Part shown: one piece after another, positions 11,943 to 25,792 of the stretch | How positions within the stretch are numbered: the first letter of the stretch is position 1 | How the letters are laid out: each line of letters begins with the position of its first letter | Origin: Hymenoscyphus infarciens | Lineage: Eukaryota > Ascomycota > Leotiomycetes > Helotiales > Helotiaceae | NCBI GenBank assembly: GCA_001414345.1 | Contig: LLCB01000070.1 | Location: forward strand, 124,001-188,000 | DNA length: 64,000 nt | Reading direction: 5' to 3' | Position numbers and translations under genes: made by a program | The notes under the pieces: model-generated | The model's input: only the letters and a program-made list of their open reading frames with translations | Told to the model about the DNA's origin: nothing | The model's database searches: none

Positions 11943-13728
11943 TATTGAAAAGAACAACCACTCTTCTTTTGCTCACTTTGGAAAAAAAAAAAGTTCCCTT
12001 AATTACTCCTTACTCCCTTAGGTAACCTTAACATGACAACTCCTGTTTTAAAAACTTTCTACCTCTATGCTCCGCTATCTTCCATTTATCATTCAAATTA
12101 TTTGACTTAGGAAGGATGTTAAGTTCTCTCCGAGTGTTACGTACTAACGTCGAAATTCCGCCTGTCATCGTTTTCACCTCCATCTTTTGAGCAAGCCTTG
12201 ATGCTATAAATTTAAAAAGTAGGGTTCCTTCTCCAAGGAATACTTTCTCTAACTGTTTTCCGCTTAGAAAACGTGTGTTAAGTATCTAGAATTCCTAAGT
12301 AACCTCCAGGGAATAATTCGAATGTCATGGCGCTTTCTTCTTATCACAATCAGAGCTGTCGAGTTTTTGTCGATGCATTGATGCTAGTCGTCTTCGCTTC
12401 GACGCTGCATTGGCGGGTTTCTTGCATAAAACAAGAAATATCCAATATTCTAACTGGTGATGCTTAGCACTTCATCCTCCTTCCATCGGTGGTCCCTGGA
12501 AAGAAATTCGGATCATGCAAAGGACAATGCAAAAGAGAACCACGATATGGAAGTAAGGCACACATTGAAAGACATGCATTGATGAGCGTTACAACGCTGA
12601 ACGGTAGCTCAAGTCTTGATCAATGATAATAGGCTTCTCATATTGCACTCCCCCTGTCCATCGCTTTTTTTCTAACAAGTAGAATACATTATAGTTCCCA
12701 TAACAAAGACCGTGAAATTTGGAGCTGAAAAATAAAAGTTTTTTTTCACCATGGCGTCTAGACCTGGAGAACCAAACAACGAATTTTCATTGATACGAAG
12801 TTTTAAATTTCTAAAGAGAATATCAGCTATCACGTATACTATACAACCCCGATAGTATTTTTTTACCGTCTCTCTGTAGAAACACACCATAAAGTACTGT
12901 AGACTTCCCCTTGAAAAATCCTTTAAGTATTACTGTTAAAACCTTAGTTACTGTCGTTTCCACTTTAACCTTTCGAGCATAAAGAAGACTTGGGATATTT
13001 TTTTTAGCCCCTTGGCTAAACCTAGGTATGCGCGATTAGTATAGTAGCATAGCCGCATACTGAGAACTCCAATTCGAACCTGCAGCTTGAATAACTTGGG
13101 TTTCCGGGTGTGGTTTAGAGCCATTGCTCAATCCATTTCTTACTAGAATATTATCGTTCGCTGTACCCTTCCTTTCTGGTGTAATGTGGGTCACACCTGT
13201 ATATTCGCAGAGAGAAGTGTGTGTACATACGTGAGAAATATCCATTGTTTATAACCTTGCTTCCTTGACCTAGGAATTGTAATAATATTTCCATCGTGAC
13301 TTCTGGAGGATTTTTAGAGGTTGGGCATGTGAAGAATAATAACCTACTACTTTGAGATCGCCGGAGAACGGAGAGTTGCCGTCTTCTCCTTGTATCTAGA
13401 GCAAACCTCCCTATGAGCGAAAGGAGTTTTGGGAGTAAATAATTTAAAAGAGTAGAACTCTTAGGGTTCTAAAAAATGTCTACAAAAAAAGCCACTTCCG
13501 ACAAAGATCGCCCTCAATCATCGAAAATATGCTGCCCCGAAGGACAAAGGGTCTAGGCATCATCATCACCATCCTCGGTATTGAAGAGAGAAAGGAGGGT
13601 TAGATGATCACCTGCTTAGAAACATCGAAGACGGGTTGGGTCGACTTGAGCCTCAACTTTCAGCGCAAGAGTCACAACATCGTTCCAGAACCCCCAACCC
13701 CAGGTACCAAAAAACCCAGAACTCTCAA

Positions 13729-13759
13729 TTTTTTTTTTTTTTGGGGGGGGGGGGGGGGG
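13729..13759. repeat. homopolymer junction T14-G17
   Basis: Fourteen T followed directly by seventeen G. Such a run is error-prone in sequencing, so the exact length is doubtful. Confidence 0.9.
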
Positions 13760-16700
13760 AATCAACTCGTAAATCATGACAGAAAAAAAATACGCCATCC
13801 CATTTAGCGGCGAGATAACCTTCTTCCAGAAGACTAACTAGAAACCAGCTAGAAAACACACGACACCACACTACTCTCTCCCCGCCTCTACTTAACTAAA
13901 GGTTCTTTCCGACAGCTGGGAACCTTAAAATCATGCGAGCGTTGCACCAAAAAAAAAAGGTTTAGGTTTAGGTTTAACCTCTAATTTGAGGGGACACTAA
14001 ATACCAAAAAAAAATTGATAAAAAATGATTACAACAATAGCCTATTGTATCTCCAGATCATAAACTGCCTAAGCCTTTCTCGAGTAGAAAGTGTAGTATT
14101 TGAGGAGTTGAAATGAAATGCCTCATATTATGTAGCTACGCGATCTAAGGAGTCGAGAAGGGTGATGAGATCTTGATGTTGGGTGTAGCGCTTAACACGG
14201 TTACCTATGTATCATCAGTTTTTTTGTGGGGGAATGGGGTTCTGGGGTATCGGGATATCGGGGAAAGACTAAGTACTAAGAAATTATTTTCTCTAGGAAA
14301 GGAAGACGGATGAGGATGCGGATGAGGTAAAGATATAGGAGGCATAGTCCCAGAAAATGTGGTGCACCAAGGAAATAAATGAGGCTTCTGACGACTGACC
14401 TAAGAGTAGGAATCTCGCCTTCGAGAAGGAAAAAGGAAGGTCTTGGAAGTGTAACTAACTCTACCCAGGAACGAGAACGAGAACGAGAGACTATATTACC
14501 GTCTTTACTTGTAAAGCTCTACTAGGTTCTAAGTTATAACCAATAGATCGCGATTTGGTGTATTATGAGGTATTTTCCCCTATGCCAACTATGCTAATGC
14601 CTCACGACAATCGCCATCTCTTGGCTACGCTGTCTCGAACGAATACGAAATCTTTTTTTGCTCTTCTTTGCTCTTTCTTTCCCCTTCTTTTGCTAATTGA
14701 AGTATAAGAATCTTAGTCAATTTGTTTCTACTATTTGTCCGACAATTTTTTCTTAGTAGTCAAAGTCATAGACAAGAAACGTATTTCAAGAAAGGCCTGG
14801 CTGGGCTGTAGTGAGTTAGAGAGGATGGGTATTCTACATAGCGCTAAGAGAAAGAGTGGTACCATGTACACATGTACTAGTACATCTCCTAAGAAGGTTA
14901 AGAAAGTCAAGAAGGTCATGTACATGGTATAATGCTTACGGCTTACGGTTGATTTCTGTATCCTGTATAAAGGTACAAGTAGCTACCTAGAACGTTCCAA
15001 GGACCAAGACCCCGAGCAGCTATAAGACGCCGTTCTATACTTTTTTATAAAGTTATATTATATTGGATACGAAACTCTTTCTCTCTCTCCTCTTCTCCTC
15101 TTCTCCTTCTCTCTCTTTCTTATCTATTTTTTATCTATCTATCTAAAAACTACAACAACTTCGAGAAAGTCCAAAGATAAGGCTCCTCATAGAATCTGCT
15201 ATTGAGAATTCGTTTCCGCGTTTCATTATTCGAATTAACTTATTCTAATTTAATTTAACTTAACTTAATTTAATTCCATCTAATCCGATAGAGGATCCTC
15301 GATTTCCGTTTCCACTGACTATATACTCGTAGGTAGGGGATTTCCCGACGAGGGAAAAAGAAAAGAAAAAGAAAAAGAAAAAGAAAAAGTCTATGTTGAT
15401 TTTTGACAGGATAGGAGGACAGGGTAGGTCCATGCCTTCATTTTTTTCATTTTTTCGAGATAAGTCGAAAGAATTTAACTATGGGTTTGCTCCGGTCTGG
15501 TAGGAAAGGGAAGGGGAAGAGGAGAAAGAGATTGATTTGCGATAAGACATTTTAGTAGGATTTTACACAAATTTCCATGGTTGGTTGATATTTGAAAGAA
15601 CAAATTTCATTTTATTTTGCTAAGAGAATGAATATCGAGATTTGGGATCATTCATACGTGCCTAGAGTCAGTGAGGGTTCGCGAATCACAGAGATTAGTT
15701 CATTAGGCCTTGGCTATATAGCACTAATCAAGGAGTTTTTTATACGAGGTATCATATATTAATAGACTTAGGATCCTAGGTTTTACTGCCCAAGCTATAT
15801 TTACCAGGGAAGTTCTGTTGTTTTGTTCGTATGGTTATTTTTTATAAGGTCTAGAAGGGGGATCTAGTTCTTATTAGAATTCGCGGTGGGTCTGGAATAT
15901 TGTAGATTTGACTTGGTACTCTTGACTTGAGCAAAAGAGGAAGTCGGAAGAATGCTAGGTGTCATGTGTAGAAGACTTCTTGTACAAATAATATGCCTCA
16001 TTTTTGGTTATTTCTCCAATGCCCTCTTTATGATGTAGTATGCCACGTTATCAACACCCACACATGGCACCGCTGGGTCAAAGAAGCAAATCTTGGAGTG
16101 CCGACGGATGGACGTCTCCACCGAATCAGCTGGCGGCCCGCCATAGCTCGTTGCCGCATGGGGTGATGACTTGCAGGGAAGAATTGGGCCTTTGTGGAAT
16201 GGCCCGAGATTGGCCAATCATAGGTGATAGGTGCTCAATCGGTGTAATGCCTTGATCTTTGTATCAAGACCGTCTTCAAAGATCCGTTGGAATGTTGGAA
16301 GTTCGTATTCTTTGATTTTTATAAGTTATTATTTGCCAGTGTTTCTAGATTGATCATGGAAAAAGTTTCTGTGAATGTTTCCCCGACGGGAGCAGGGATG
16401 GCAATTGGTTGCAGGGATCAGCTTCCGGGGCGGAGATGCTGTTGATGCCTTGATGCCTTGAAGATTTGCGGTATATCTTGGATAACCCTGTCGTTGTTTG
16501 GAGGGACTTTGCATGGCCGCGAGGGGAGACGATAGCGATTGTGTGGTACGAGTAGCCGTGGGTGTGGGAGTAGAAAAGCGCGTGGCATGGGGGAATGTCC
16601 ATGGCAGTATAGTACGCACTGCAGCACAGCACAGCACAGGCTTAGTACTGTATTCTCTATTGTGACCGTTAGCCGTCTTGGAAGGAGTACTCGTACCGAC

Positions 16701-17700
16701 GTGTGCTGATTGCGCAGAGTGCAGTACATCGGAGGGGAGAGGAGAGGTTGCTGGCATCGTGAGGATCCGACTCTATCGATGTTATATTACCAGCTATTAG
16801 TCTGCGTAATACACAAGGTAACCGTTGCGCTAGAGGAACCACAACGCAAAAGTTCACCTAAAATGACTACCGATCGCGAACGGTATCATTTTGACTAATA
16901 GCGCGTAAAAGGAACGGACCTCGGACCCTGTGAATATCAGCCAGTCACGTGGCACTGATATCAAATCGATAAGCTCCGTACCTCCTACCCGTAGACTTGA
17001 CCAACCCTAGTAAACTTCATATAAGCAAGGCGTTGCGTTGCAGAGAGGAGTGCTTGGGACTTGGGGTTGAATTAATTCTATCAAATGTTGCAAGGGCAAG
17101 GGCAAGGGCAAGGGCTATGATGTAGTAAAGTCATAGACTTGGGTGAATTCCGGAGAGAACTCAGATGCTCAATATCTTGAGGTCATACGTTGTAGGTGAA
17201 GATTTTGGGATGTCGTCTCGTCTGGCAATGGCTACCTCAATTAGTGGCCCACAGTGGGTCGAGGCTGCTTACTAAACTTAAACTAAGGCACGCCGGTTGC
17301 GCCTGCAGCGTTGGAGGTGCAGCCATCGACCAGTTTCCATTGTTTTTGGTGCAGTTTCCCCTCCAAAGCCAAGCACTTTCCGCCCAAAAAACAAAACCCT
17401 CATCTCCCCCTGTCATTGCTTCCTCCCGTCTGCACCTTCCGCTCAATCCACCCCTCAGATCCCGCTAGCCCCACGCTACGTGCACCCGGTCGCGACTGGC
17501 CTGGTCTGAGGTGGCTGCCCTGGTCCCTCATTGAAATACCTCGTCGCCCAAGCTCCCTCCTAGCTCTCTCCTCTCTACATCGACACCTTTTCCCCATCGT
17601 CGGCGCCTCCCCGTCTCTCGAATTCGCTCTGCGATTCATCTATCCCTCCTCTTCTCCAGCATTGCCATCGTTTCTTTAACCAGTCTCGATACCCGATTGC

Positions 17701-17735
17701 GCGCTCGTTCGCTCGCTCGCTCGCTCGTTCGCTCT
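17701..17735 (+). repeat. GCTC/GTTC tetranucleotide microsatellite in the pma1 leader
   Basis: About eight tetramer units of CGCT with two GTTC variants, roughly 60-95 bp before the pma1 ATG, in what is probably 5'UTR or core promoter. Repeat-length change here could alter leader length; that is inference. Confidence 0.8.
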
Positions 17736-17795
17736 ACTTAATTCCATATTTCTTCCCAGGAGTTGGAAGCAGCAGAGCTCCTCTCCACCGCCCAG

Positions 17796-20700
17796 ATGGC
17801 CGACCTCCACGGTGCGACCGCCACACACTCCAGTAATACCTCCTCCGATAATCCCAACCACCTGAATACCAACATTGAATCAGGAACCTTTGACGAAAAG
17901 TCGGCCCACCACGATGACGTGCGTCAGTCGAGAAAACCCCTCGACGACGAGGAGGAGGACGAGGATATGGACGCCCTGATTGACGAACTCGAATCCCAAG
18001 ATGGCCACGCCGAAGAGGAAGAAGAGGGCGAGACCGTCAACGCTGCCACTGGTCGTGTGGTTCCCGAAGACCAGCTCCAAACCGATACTCGGATTGGTCT
18101 GACAGAATCGGAAGTCACTGCGAGACGAAAGAAGTACGGCATGAACCAGATGAAGGAGGAGAAGGAGAACTTGATCCTCAAGTTTCTCGGCTACTTTATT
18201 GGTCCTATTCAATTCGTCATGGAGGTATGTTACAAGCAGCTCCCTTCTCTTTTTCCCGACCTCTCTCCCAGCACGCAGATGTTCGGTCGGCCCACACCTG
18301 GCTTGCGCTGTTTGTTTTGCTGCAACTGACCGAGGGCCCGGCTGCATCTCGGTCTCTGGAATGCTAGCTGCCACGCAAAAACTCCACCGCCCATCGATCA
18401 ACCATGCTAACCATTGTGTCTTGTGATAGGCTGCTGCTGTTCTGGCTGCCGGTCTCGAAGATTGGGTCGATTTTGGTGTCATTTGCGCCTTGCTCTTGCT
18501 CAACGCCGCCGTCGGTTTTATCCAAGAATTCCAAGCTGGTTCAATTGTCGATGAGTTAAAGAAGACGCTCGCCTTGAAGGCTGTCGTTCTCCGTGACGGT
18601 CGTCTTTTCGAGGTTGAAGCTCCCGAGGTCGTTCCTGGTGATATTCTCCAAATCGAAGAAGTAAGATTACCCCTCCACACCATCTGCATATCATTCATTG
18701 CCTTGAAGTGGTTCTAATTATCTCTTTGCAGGGTACAATTATTCCCGCTGATGGTCGTATTGTCACCGAAGATGCTTTCCTCCAAGTCGACCAATCTGCC
18801 ATCACTGGCGAGTCCCTCGCAGTCGATAAACACAAGGGTGATCAATGTTATGCTTCCTCTGGGGTCAAGCGTGGTGAGGCCTTCATGGTTATTACTGCCA
18901 CTGGTGACAACACCTTCGTCGGTCGTGCCGCTGCTCTCGTCAATCAAGCTTCCAGCGGAACTGGTCATTTCACCGAGGTCCTCAACGGTATCGGAACAGT
19001 GCTTTTGATCCTGGTCATCTTCACACTCTTGATCGTCTGGGTTTCATCCTTCTATCGATCAAATCCAATTGTCGAAATCCTCGGATACACTCTTGCCATT
19101 ACCATCATTGGTGTTCCCGTCGGTCTCCCTGCTGTCGTCACCACCACCATGGCTGTCGGTGCTGCATACCTCGCAAAGAAGAAGGCTATTGTCCAGAAGC
19201 TCTCCGCCATTGAGTCTTTGGCTGGTGTCGAAATTCTCTGCTCTGACAAGACCGGTACATTGACCAAGAACAAGCTCTCTCTTGCGGAACCCTTCACCGT
19301 CCCGGGCGTTGAACCAGATGATCTCATGTTGACTGCCTGTCTCGCTGCTTCCCGCAAGAAGAAGGGTATCGATGCCATTGACAAGGCTTTCTTGAAGGCT
19401 CTCCGATACTATCCTCGTGCCAAGACTGTCCTGTCCAAGTACAAGGTCATTGAATTCCATCCTTTCGATCCTGTTTCCAAGAAGGTTCAAGCTGTTGTCG
19501 AATCCCCTCAAGGAGAGCGCATCATCTGTGTCAAGGGTGCACCACTTTTCGTTTTGAAGACTGTCGAGGAAGATCACCCCATTCCAGAGGAGATTGATCA
19601 AGCATACAAGAACAAGGTCGCTGAATTCGCTACTCGTGGTTTCCGTTCTCTCGGTGTTGCCCGCAAGCGTGGTGAGGGTTCATGGGAAATCCTTGGTATC
19701 ATGCCCTGCTCTGATCCTCCTCGTCACGACACTGCCCGTACTATCAACGAAGCCAAGACTCTCGGTCTCTCAATCAAGATGTTGACAGGTGATGCTGTCG
19801 GTATCGCTCGTGAAACCTCTCGTCAACTCGGTCTTGGTACCAATGTCTACAACGCCGAACGACTTGGTCTCGGTGGTGGTGGAGACATGCCAGGTTCCGA
19901 AGTTTATGATTTCGTCGAGGCTGCTGATGGGTTCGCTGAGGTTTTCCCCCAACACAAATACAATGTCGTCGAGATTCTCCAACAGCGTGGTTACCTCGTT
20001 GCCATGACTGGTGATGGTGTCAACGATGCCCCATCTCTCAAGAAGGCCGATACTGGTATCGCTGTCGAGGGTGCATCTGATGCTGCTCGTTCCGCTGCTG
20101 ATATCGTTTTCTTGGCTCCAGGTCTCGGTGCCATCATTGATGCTCTCAAGACTTCTAGACAGATCTTCCACCGCATGTACGCTTATGTTGTCTACCGTAT
20201 CGCCTTGTCACTTCATTTGGAAATTTTCCTTGGTCTCTGGATCGCCATCTTGAACCGATCTCTCAACATTGAGTTGGTAGTTTTCATTGCCATCTTCGCC
20301 GATGTTGCCACCTTGGCCATTGCCTACGACAATGCTCCATTTTCCAAGTCTCCAGTCAAGTGGAATCTTCCAAAGCTTTGGGGCATGTCCGTTCTCCTTG
20401 GTATTGTTCTTGCCATCGGTACCTGGATCACTCTTACCACCATGATCGCTCGGGGTGAGGATGCTGGTATTGTACAGAACTTTGGTGTTATGGATGCTGT
20501 TCTCTTCCTCGAAATCTCCCTCACTGAGAATTGGCTCATCTTCATCACTCGTGCCAACGGTCCTTTCTGGTCTTCCATTCCATCGTGGCAATTGTCCGGT
20601 GCTATCTTGGTCGTCGATATCGTCGCAACCTTCTTCACCCTCTTCGGTTGGTTCCTTGGTGACCGCAAAACATCCATTGTCGCTGTCGTCCGTATCTGGA

Positions 20701-20938
20701 TCTTCTCATTCGGTATCTTCTGTATCATGGGCGGTGTCTACTATCTCCTCCAGGACAGTGTCGGCTTCGATAATCTCATGCACGGAAAGTCACCCAAAAA
20801 GAACCAAAAGCAACGATCACTCGAAGATTTTGGTGAGTCGCTCCGCACTGATCCCCCCATGTTTCGCGCTTTATGCTAACCAGTTTCACAGTTGTCTCCC
20901 TCCAACGTGTCTCCACCCAACACGAAAAGTCCGCATAG
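17796..20938 (+). CDS. pma1: plasma-membrane H+-ATPase (P3A-type P-type ATPase)
   Basis: Four exons, 17796-18224, 18430-18660, 18732-20832 and 20892-20938; introns of 205, 71 and 59 bp; 935 residues. It pumps protons out of the cell using ATP and powers secondary transport. Visible features in order: an acidic N-terminal tail (about residues 50-85), the first membrane hairpin split by intron 1, the actuator motif TGES (245-248), phosphorylation motif DKTGT with the acceptor Asp at 392, the TGDGVNDAP hinge (646-654), then the C-terminal membrane helices. The last exon adds [14 protein letters not shown], the autoinhibitory regulatory tail with the Ser/Thr pair that is phosphorylated in yeast Pma1; without that exon the tail would be lost. 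Length and motifs agree with a complete, active enzyme. Codon use is even and C-ending, unlike the RIP block that begins within about 300 bp downstream. Confidence 0.98.
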
Positions 20939-21811
20939 ATACCCTTTTCCCATTCGCTTCACACATTGATGATGCGCCGCGAGTGTGAATTCTTTCCTCA
21001 TTGTGTTTAATATCATTGGCATGGCTTGCAAGAATTGTACAGTCACTTGGACGGGCTTTTGCTGATGTGTTATGACATGATTGATTTTGTCGAGCATATT
21101 ACATTTTTGCTCACACTAATCATACAAAGCCATTAATTACCTTGGCTGGTTTTTTTTGAAATGGAGTCATACCAGCGATACCAAATGTTTCCCTTAGATT
21201 CTTAATAGTAAAAACTAAAAATACCTTTATCCATACTTCTGTTTCTTTTGTTTATACAGTAATTGACTATTTTACTCTTAATTAATTAAAAAGGGCTATT
21301 TCGGTCTCTAATTAATTTAAAAGGACTAATTTGTCTCTCTTACTAAAAGAAAGAGGTTTAGGTTAGAGAAGAGGGATATCCTATTATTTATCAGTTTCCT
21401 TATATTAATATACTAAAAAAATAAAAAATAAAAAATAAAAATAACCTACTTCTACTCTTATCTACTTTCTACTTCGTAAGCCACTTTGCGATTTCTTCAC
21501 TAGCAGTTAAGCCTAAAAGTCTTTACTCTTTTACTTATTACTTGAATCGACGATTTCGAGCTTTCTTCAAGGCTTCTAAGTACGCTCTAATCGTTAATCT
21601 TAAGCCTTGATTCCTTGAGTATTAAGACTCTTAATTCTATCTCTAGTATAAACCGCACCGTCGAAACGCGGCGTAGTACTACTCTAACTACCTATTAGCT
21701 TTATATAGTGTTAGTAGTAGTTATACGTATATATTTATAAAAGATTATTACTCTCTATATTAGAAGATCTAGTTAATATTATCGTAAAACTAATAGTATA
21801 TAATTTAAGAA
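20939..21811. other. pma1 3' flank passing into RIP block
   Basis: The first 200 bp are normal in composition and hold the 3'UTR. From about 21180 the sequence turns sharply AT-rich, with AAAAAT runs near 21415-21445 and no reading frame. This is the left edge of the 12-kb RIP block. Confidence 0.6.
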
Positions 21812-22173
21812 TATAATAGCTAGCTATTTTAATAGCCGATTCTACTTAGTATATATATAAGGTTTTAGCTCTTATATTAGCTTTTAACTTTTCTTGTTTT
21901 ATATTATCTAATTTAGAAAGATTTTAAGCTTTAGGTTTTAGATCTTTTAGTACTATCTAATCTCTTATATAGAGCTATCTACTCTTCTATAGTTAGAAAA
22001 GACTAATTTAGTCTTTTCTTCTCTATTAGAGCCTAGTATAGTAGTTATATACTTTATTCTACTAAATACACTTCTATATATCTTTTCTATAGTTATATAT
22101 CTTTTATACTATTATATATATAAGTATTAGTAATTTCACGAATATTAATAATTCAAAATAGTAGACTATTATA
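21812..22173 (+). mobile_element. degenerate LTR relic
   Basis: Begins TATAATAGCTAGC and resembles the LTRs at 22849 and 43736 (shared words such as TTAGAGCCTAGTA, ACTTCTATATA, TATAGTTATATAT and the end ACTATTATA). One possible end is at 22116, another at 22173; no target duplication matches, so the edges are uncertain. Heavily mutated. Confidence 0.5.
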
Positions 22174-22848
22174 GAAACTTAAAAGAAGCGATTTCTACTT
22201 TCTCTCTCTACTCTTTTCTTAGTACTTTACTAGTATAATTATAATAGTCTATTATTTAGATATAAAGTCTTATAAAAGTATCGACTTATATTTCTTTAAG
22301 ATTAGTTTTTAATATAACGTATTAGACGCTTTTTAAAGCTAAACTAGAACTAAGTCTTTAGAGTCTATTTATCTTAAGATATAATTAAATAATAATTTTA
22401 TTTTATATTATAGATTTCAGTTTTTAAGATATTTTTTTAGAGAGATTTAAAAGAGAGATTTGTTTTAAGATTTATATATATAAATTAGTTAAAAATAAAA
22501 AGCTTATTTAGTATATATATAATTTATTATAGATATATAAGATTTATATACGAGTATAAAGTGAAAAAGTACTTATATATAGCTAGGTTTTTGTCTTATA
22601 TATATTCTATATCTATTTAGCTTAAAAGAAGTTTAATATACTAGAGAAGAATAGAACTCGTAGACCTAGCTTATTCGCTTATAATACTAAAATCTCACTT
22701 TTACCTCTATTAACTCTATAGATTAGATACTATCTTTACGATGTTCGAAGAGTCTAGTACTTCTTCTTCTAGTTCTTTTAGACTCGGCGATTATAAATTA
22801 TCTACTAAAATCGAGTTTTTTAAATTAAGTCTAAAATACTATGATTTT

Positions 22849-23143
22849 TATAATAGTATACTATTCTTAATAGCTAGGAGTATCTACTATATATAAGGTT
22901 TTAGCTACTATTATCTTATATTATCTATTTTAGAAAGGTTATATAGACGACGTATAACGTTAGTCGGTTTTAGACTCTTTTATACTATCTAAACCTCTTA
23001 TATATAGCAGCCTACTTCTAGAGTTAGAAGAGAGATAGTTTTTCCTTTTCTTCTATATTAGAGCCTAGTATTTATATACGTTATTCTATTAAACGTACTC
23101 CTATATACCTCTTCTATAGTTATATATATTTCGTACTATTATA
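22849..23143 (+). repeat. 5' LTR of outer element
   Basis: 295 bp; pairs with 30554-30848 and is preceded by target copy ATTTT. Confidence 0.9.
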
Positions 23144-25296
23144 TAAAAAGAAAAAACTCTTCTTCGCTAGTAATAGTATTTATAATATCTCTTTCAAGCT
23201 TATCGTCGCTTTTATTTCGAATTCGAAGTCGATATACCTGTTTTGCTTTAGACTAGAATTAGACTAGAAGAATAATATTCTTAAATAGCCGAGATTCTAG
23301 AGATCTCCTAGACGGCTAGTAATACTAGGGTTTAGTGTTTATATAGACAGCTAGTAAAAATCGTGTCTTATATATTAAGAGATTAGAATATACTAAGTAT
23401 TTAGAATCCTAATAACTCTCTCTATATAGAGACTACTATATATAGGTTTAGTAAATAAGTCGATATACTAAAGTTATCTAGAAGGCTTCTAAATCTAATC
23501 TTACCTCTCTCTCTCTCTCTCTCTCTCTAAATTAATATTATATCGAAGTTCTAAGAAGATCTTAGGTCTCTCTCTCTAAACTAGTTCTACTATAAAGCGT
23601 CGAGCGACACTCTTCTAAGAATACCTCTCTTTTCGAAAGACATCTCTTATTTAATTTATCTCCGACCTATAACTATACGCTAAAATAATAAGAGCTTAGC
23701 TCTCTCTTAAAGAGACTTTTTAAATATAAATAATAATTAGACGAGATAGAGATATAAAGATAAAAGACAAATAATTAGTTAGCTAAGAGATAGAGAATAA
23801 AATTATAAGTAAACTTTAAAGTTAATAACTAAATCCTACCTCTAAACTCTTACTAATCTAACTCTTATTTAAACTCTCTTTTACTTTTAAAGCTTAAATT
23901 TAGACCTCTTTCGCTTATAAGCTACTATCTCTAATACCTTTCTACTACTTCTCTTGAATTAGATACGAATTAGTCGAAAGACGCTTTTTATTAGAACGAA
24001 ACTTAGAAGCGAGCTCTTAGCTAAGTTATTACTGTCTTTAATAATACTAACTAAATATTATCTAACTCTACTTTAAACTTCTTTTAAACCTCTACTAGCG
24101 AACGTTTAAAAGACTATAGTTATAGACTAGGTCCTAGCTAGTATAAAGGTTAAAAGATATAGAATTGGAATTAGAAGAAGATTATACTAAAGAAACTTTT
24201 ACTAACTTTAAAAAGTCACTTTTCAAGTATAGCTATACTTAGAGTAATACTAGAGTTGGAAAAGTTCTTTTATATATAGAATAAGATTATATCTTAGCTC
24301 TGAAACACGTCTACTACGCTTAAGAGACGCTAGAATTATAACTCTAGATAAGAAGAGATACTAAAGTACTAAATATTTAGAAACGACGAAATCGTTTAAT
24401 ATTAGTATTTTAGTTTAGAATACCTCTCTATCTAGCTCTAAGCTTCTTATAATATAATAGTAACTCTTTCTTTAAAATTAGAAGATAACGAATAAAGTCC
24501 TTAAATACTCTAATTTAGAATCGCTAAAGAGAATAAGATAAGATAACATTTTTAGTAATAACTTCGCTTTTAACTATCTGAAACTATCTCTTTTATTATC
24601 TCTAGTTACTTAAATAATATAACAACTTTAGTATTAAGTTTATTTAACTAGCTAAAACTACTTCTTTTTATTATCTTAAACTTTAGATAGTAAAACTTTA
24701 ATAACATTTAGTAATAAACTCTTTTAACTAGCTAAAACTCTACTAATTCTAGTATAGTCTTATAGTCTTTATATTCTTTACTTCTTTTCACTTCTAGCTA
24801 AGCTAGAAGTCCTTTTTTATTTAAACTTTTTAAATTAGATATAAATCAGTATACTCTTAAAAAGATAGTAACCTCTTAGCTAAGTTATTACTATCTATAA
24901 TATTATCGCCTTTTCGTTTCCGACTTTACTTTAAGTCTCTACTAATCTTAGTTTAGATAAACCTATACTCTTTTTTATTTAATTTCTTTAAATTAGATAT
25001 AAATCGATATATACTTAAAGTAAGCTCTTAACTAAGTTATTACTATTACCTATAACGTTACTTCTTAATATTCGCTTCTAACTCTACTCTAAATTCACTT
25101 TTAACTTTTAAACTTTTTTCTAATTTTAAACTTTAAACTTTTTCTAACCTACTAGATAGAATTAGACTATACTCTTTTAGTAAACGCTTACTTTAATATT
25201 AAAGGATTAGAAATAAAGTCTCTATTTTATAAGTATCTATAAATTAGATTAGTTATAATTTAGTTCTAAAATCGATATCTTAATATCTTATCTCAC

Positions 25297-25792
25297 TATA
25301 ATAGCACGAAATACATACAACTACAGTAGAGGTATATAGAAGTGTATATAGTAGAATAACGTATATAGATACTAGGCACTAATATAGAAGAAAATAATAA
25401 CTATCTCTCTACTATACTAAACATAAACGTCTATATATAAGAAGGTTAGAAGCTTCTAAGTTCTAATAATAATAATAACCGAGCTCTACCTAATATAGCT
25501 AATACTAAATAATAAGAGCTAAAAAGCTAAATATATAACCTTTAATCCTTTAGAAAGCTAAATATATAATATTTAAACCTTAATCCCTTCTATATATAAA
25601 TATTAGATATTAATACCTTTAATACTTTACTTATATAAGTATTAGTTATTTATAATCTTAGCTCTAGAGGTATCAGAGGTATTAATACTACTTAGAGGTA
25701 TTAGCAGTTTTACGAATACTAATAATTTAGAATAGTACTATTATATAATAATCTAGCTATTATATAATAATCTAGAATAGTATACTATTATA
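25297..25792 (-). repeat. left LTR of inner element
   Basis: 496 bp, nearly identical in layout to 29872-30367 and preceded by CTCAC. Confidence 0.9.

Larger units (their letters stand above)
11943..17795. other. long gene-free stretch upstream of pma1
   Basis: About 5.9 kb without a convincing gene. It contains low-complexity patches: T14 followed by G17 at 13729-13759, three GGTTTA-type units near 13960-13980, an AAAAAG hexamer run near 15353-15389 and a GGGCAA run near 17092-17115. The short minus-strand frames at 16329-16757 have no family signature. The last 700 bp before the pma1 start become pyrimidine-rich, as is usual for a highly expressed fungal promoter and leader; fungal pma1 genes often have long upstream regions. 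Confidence 0.5.

Noticed and set aside
13036..13245. Possible small gene or tRNA near GGTTCGAATT on the minus strand
   Set aside because: No pairing stems and no partner A box; the frame is short and unlike any family.
13955..13985. Telomere-like GGTTTA units
   Set aside because: Only three units, not the TTAGGG form, in the middle of the window; likely simple sequence.
16329..16757. 142-codon minus-strand frame
   Set aside because: Overlapped by several similar frames, low-complexity Ser/Thr/Pro content, no family signature and no splice logic.
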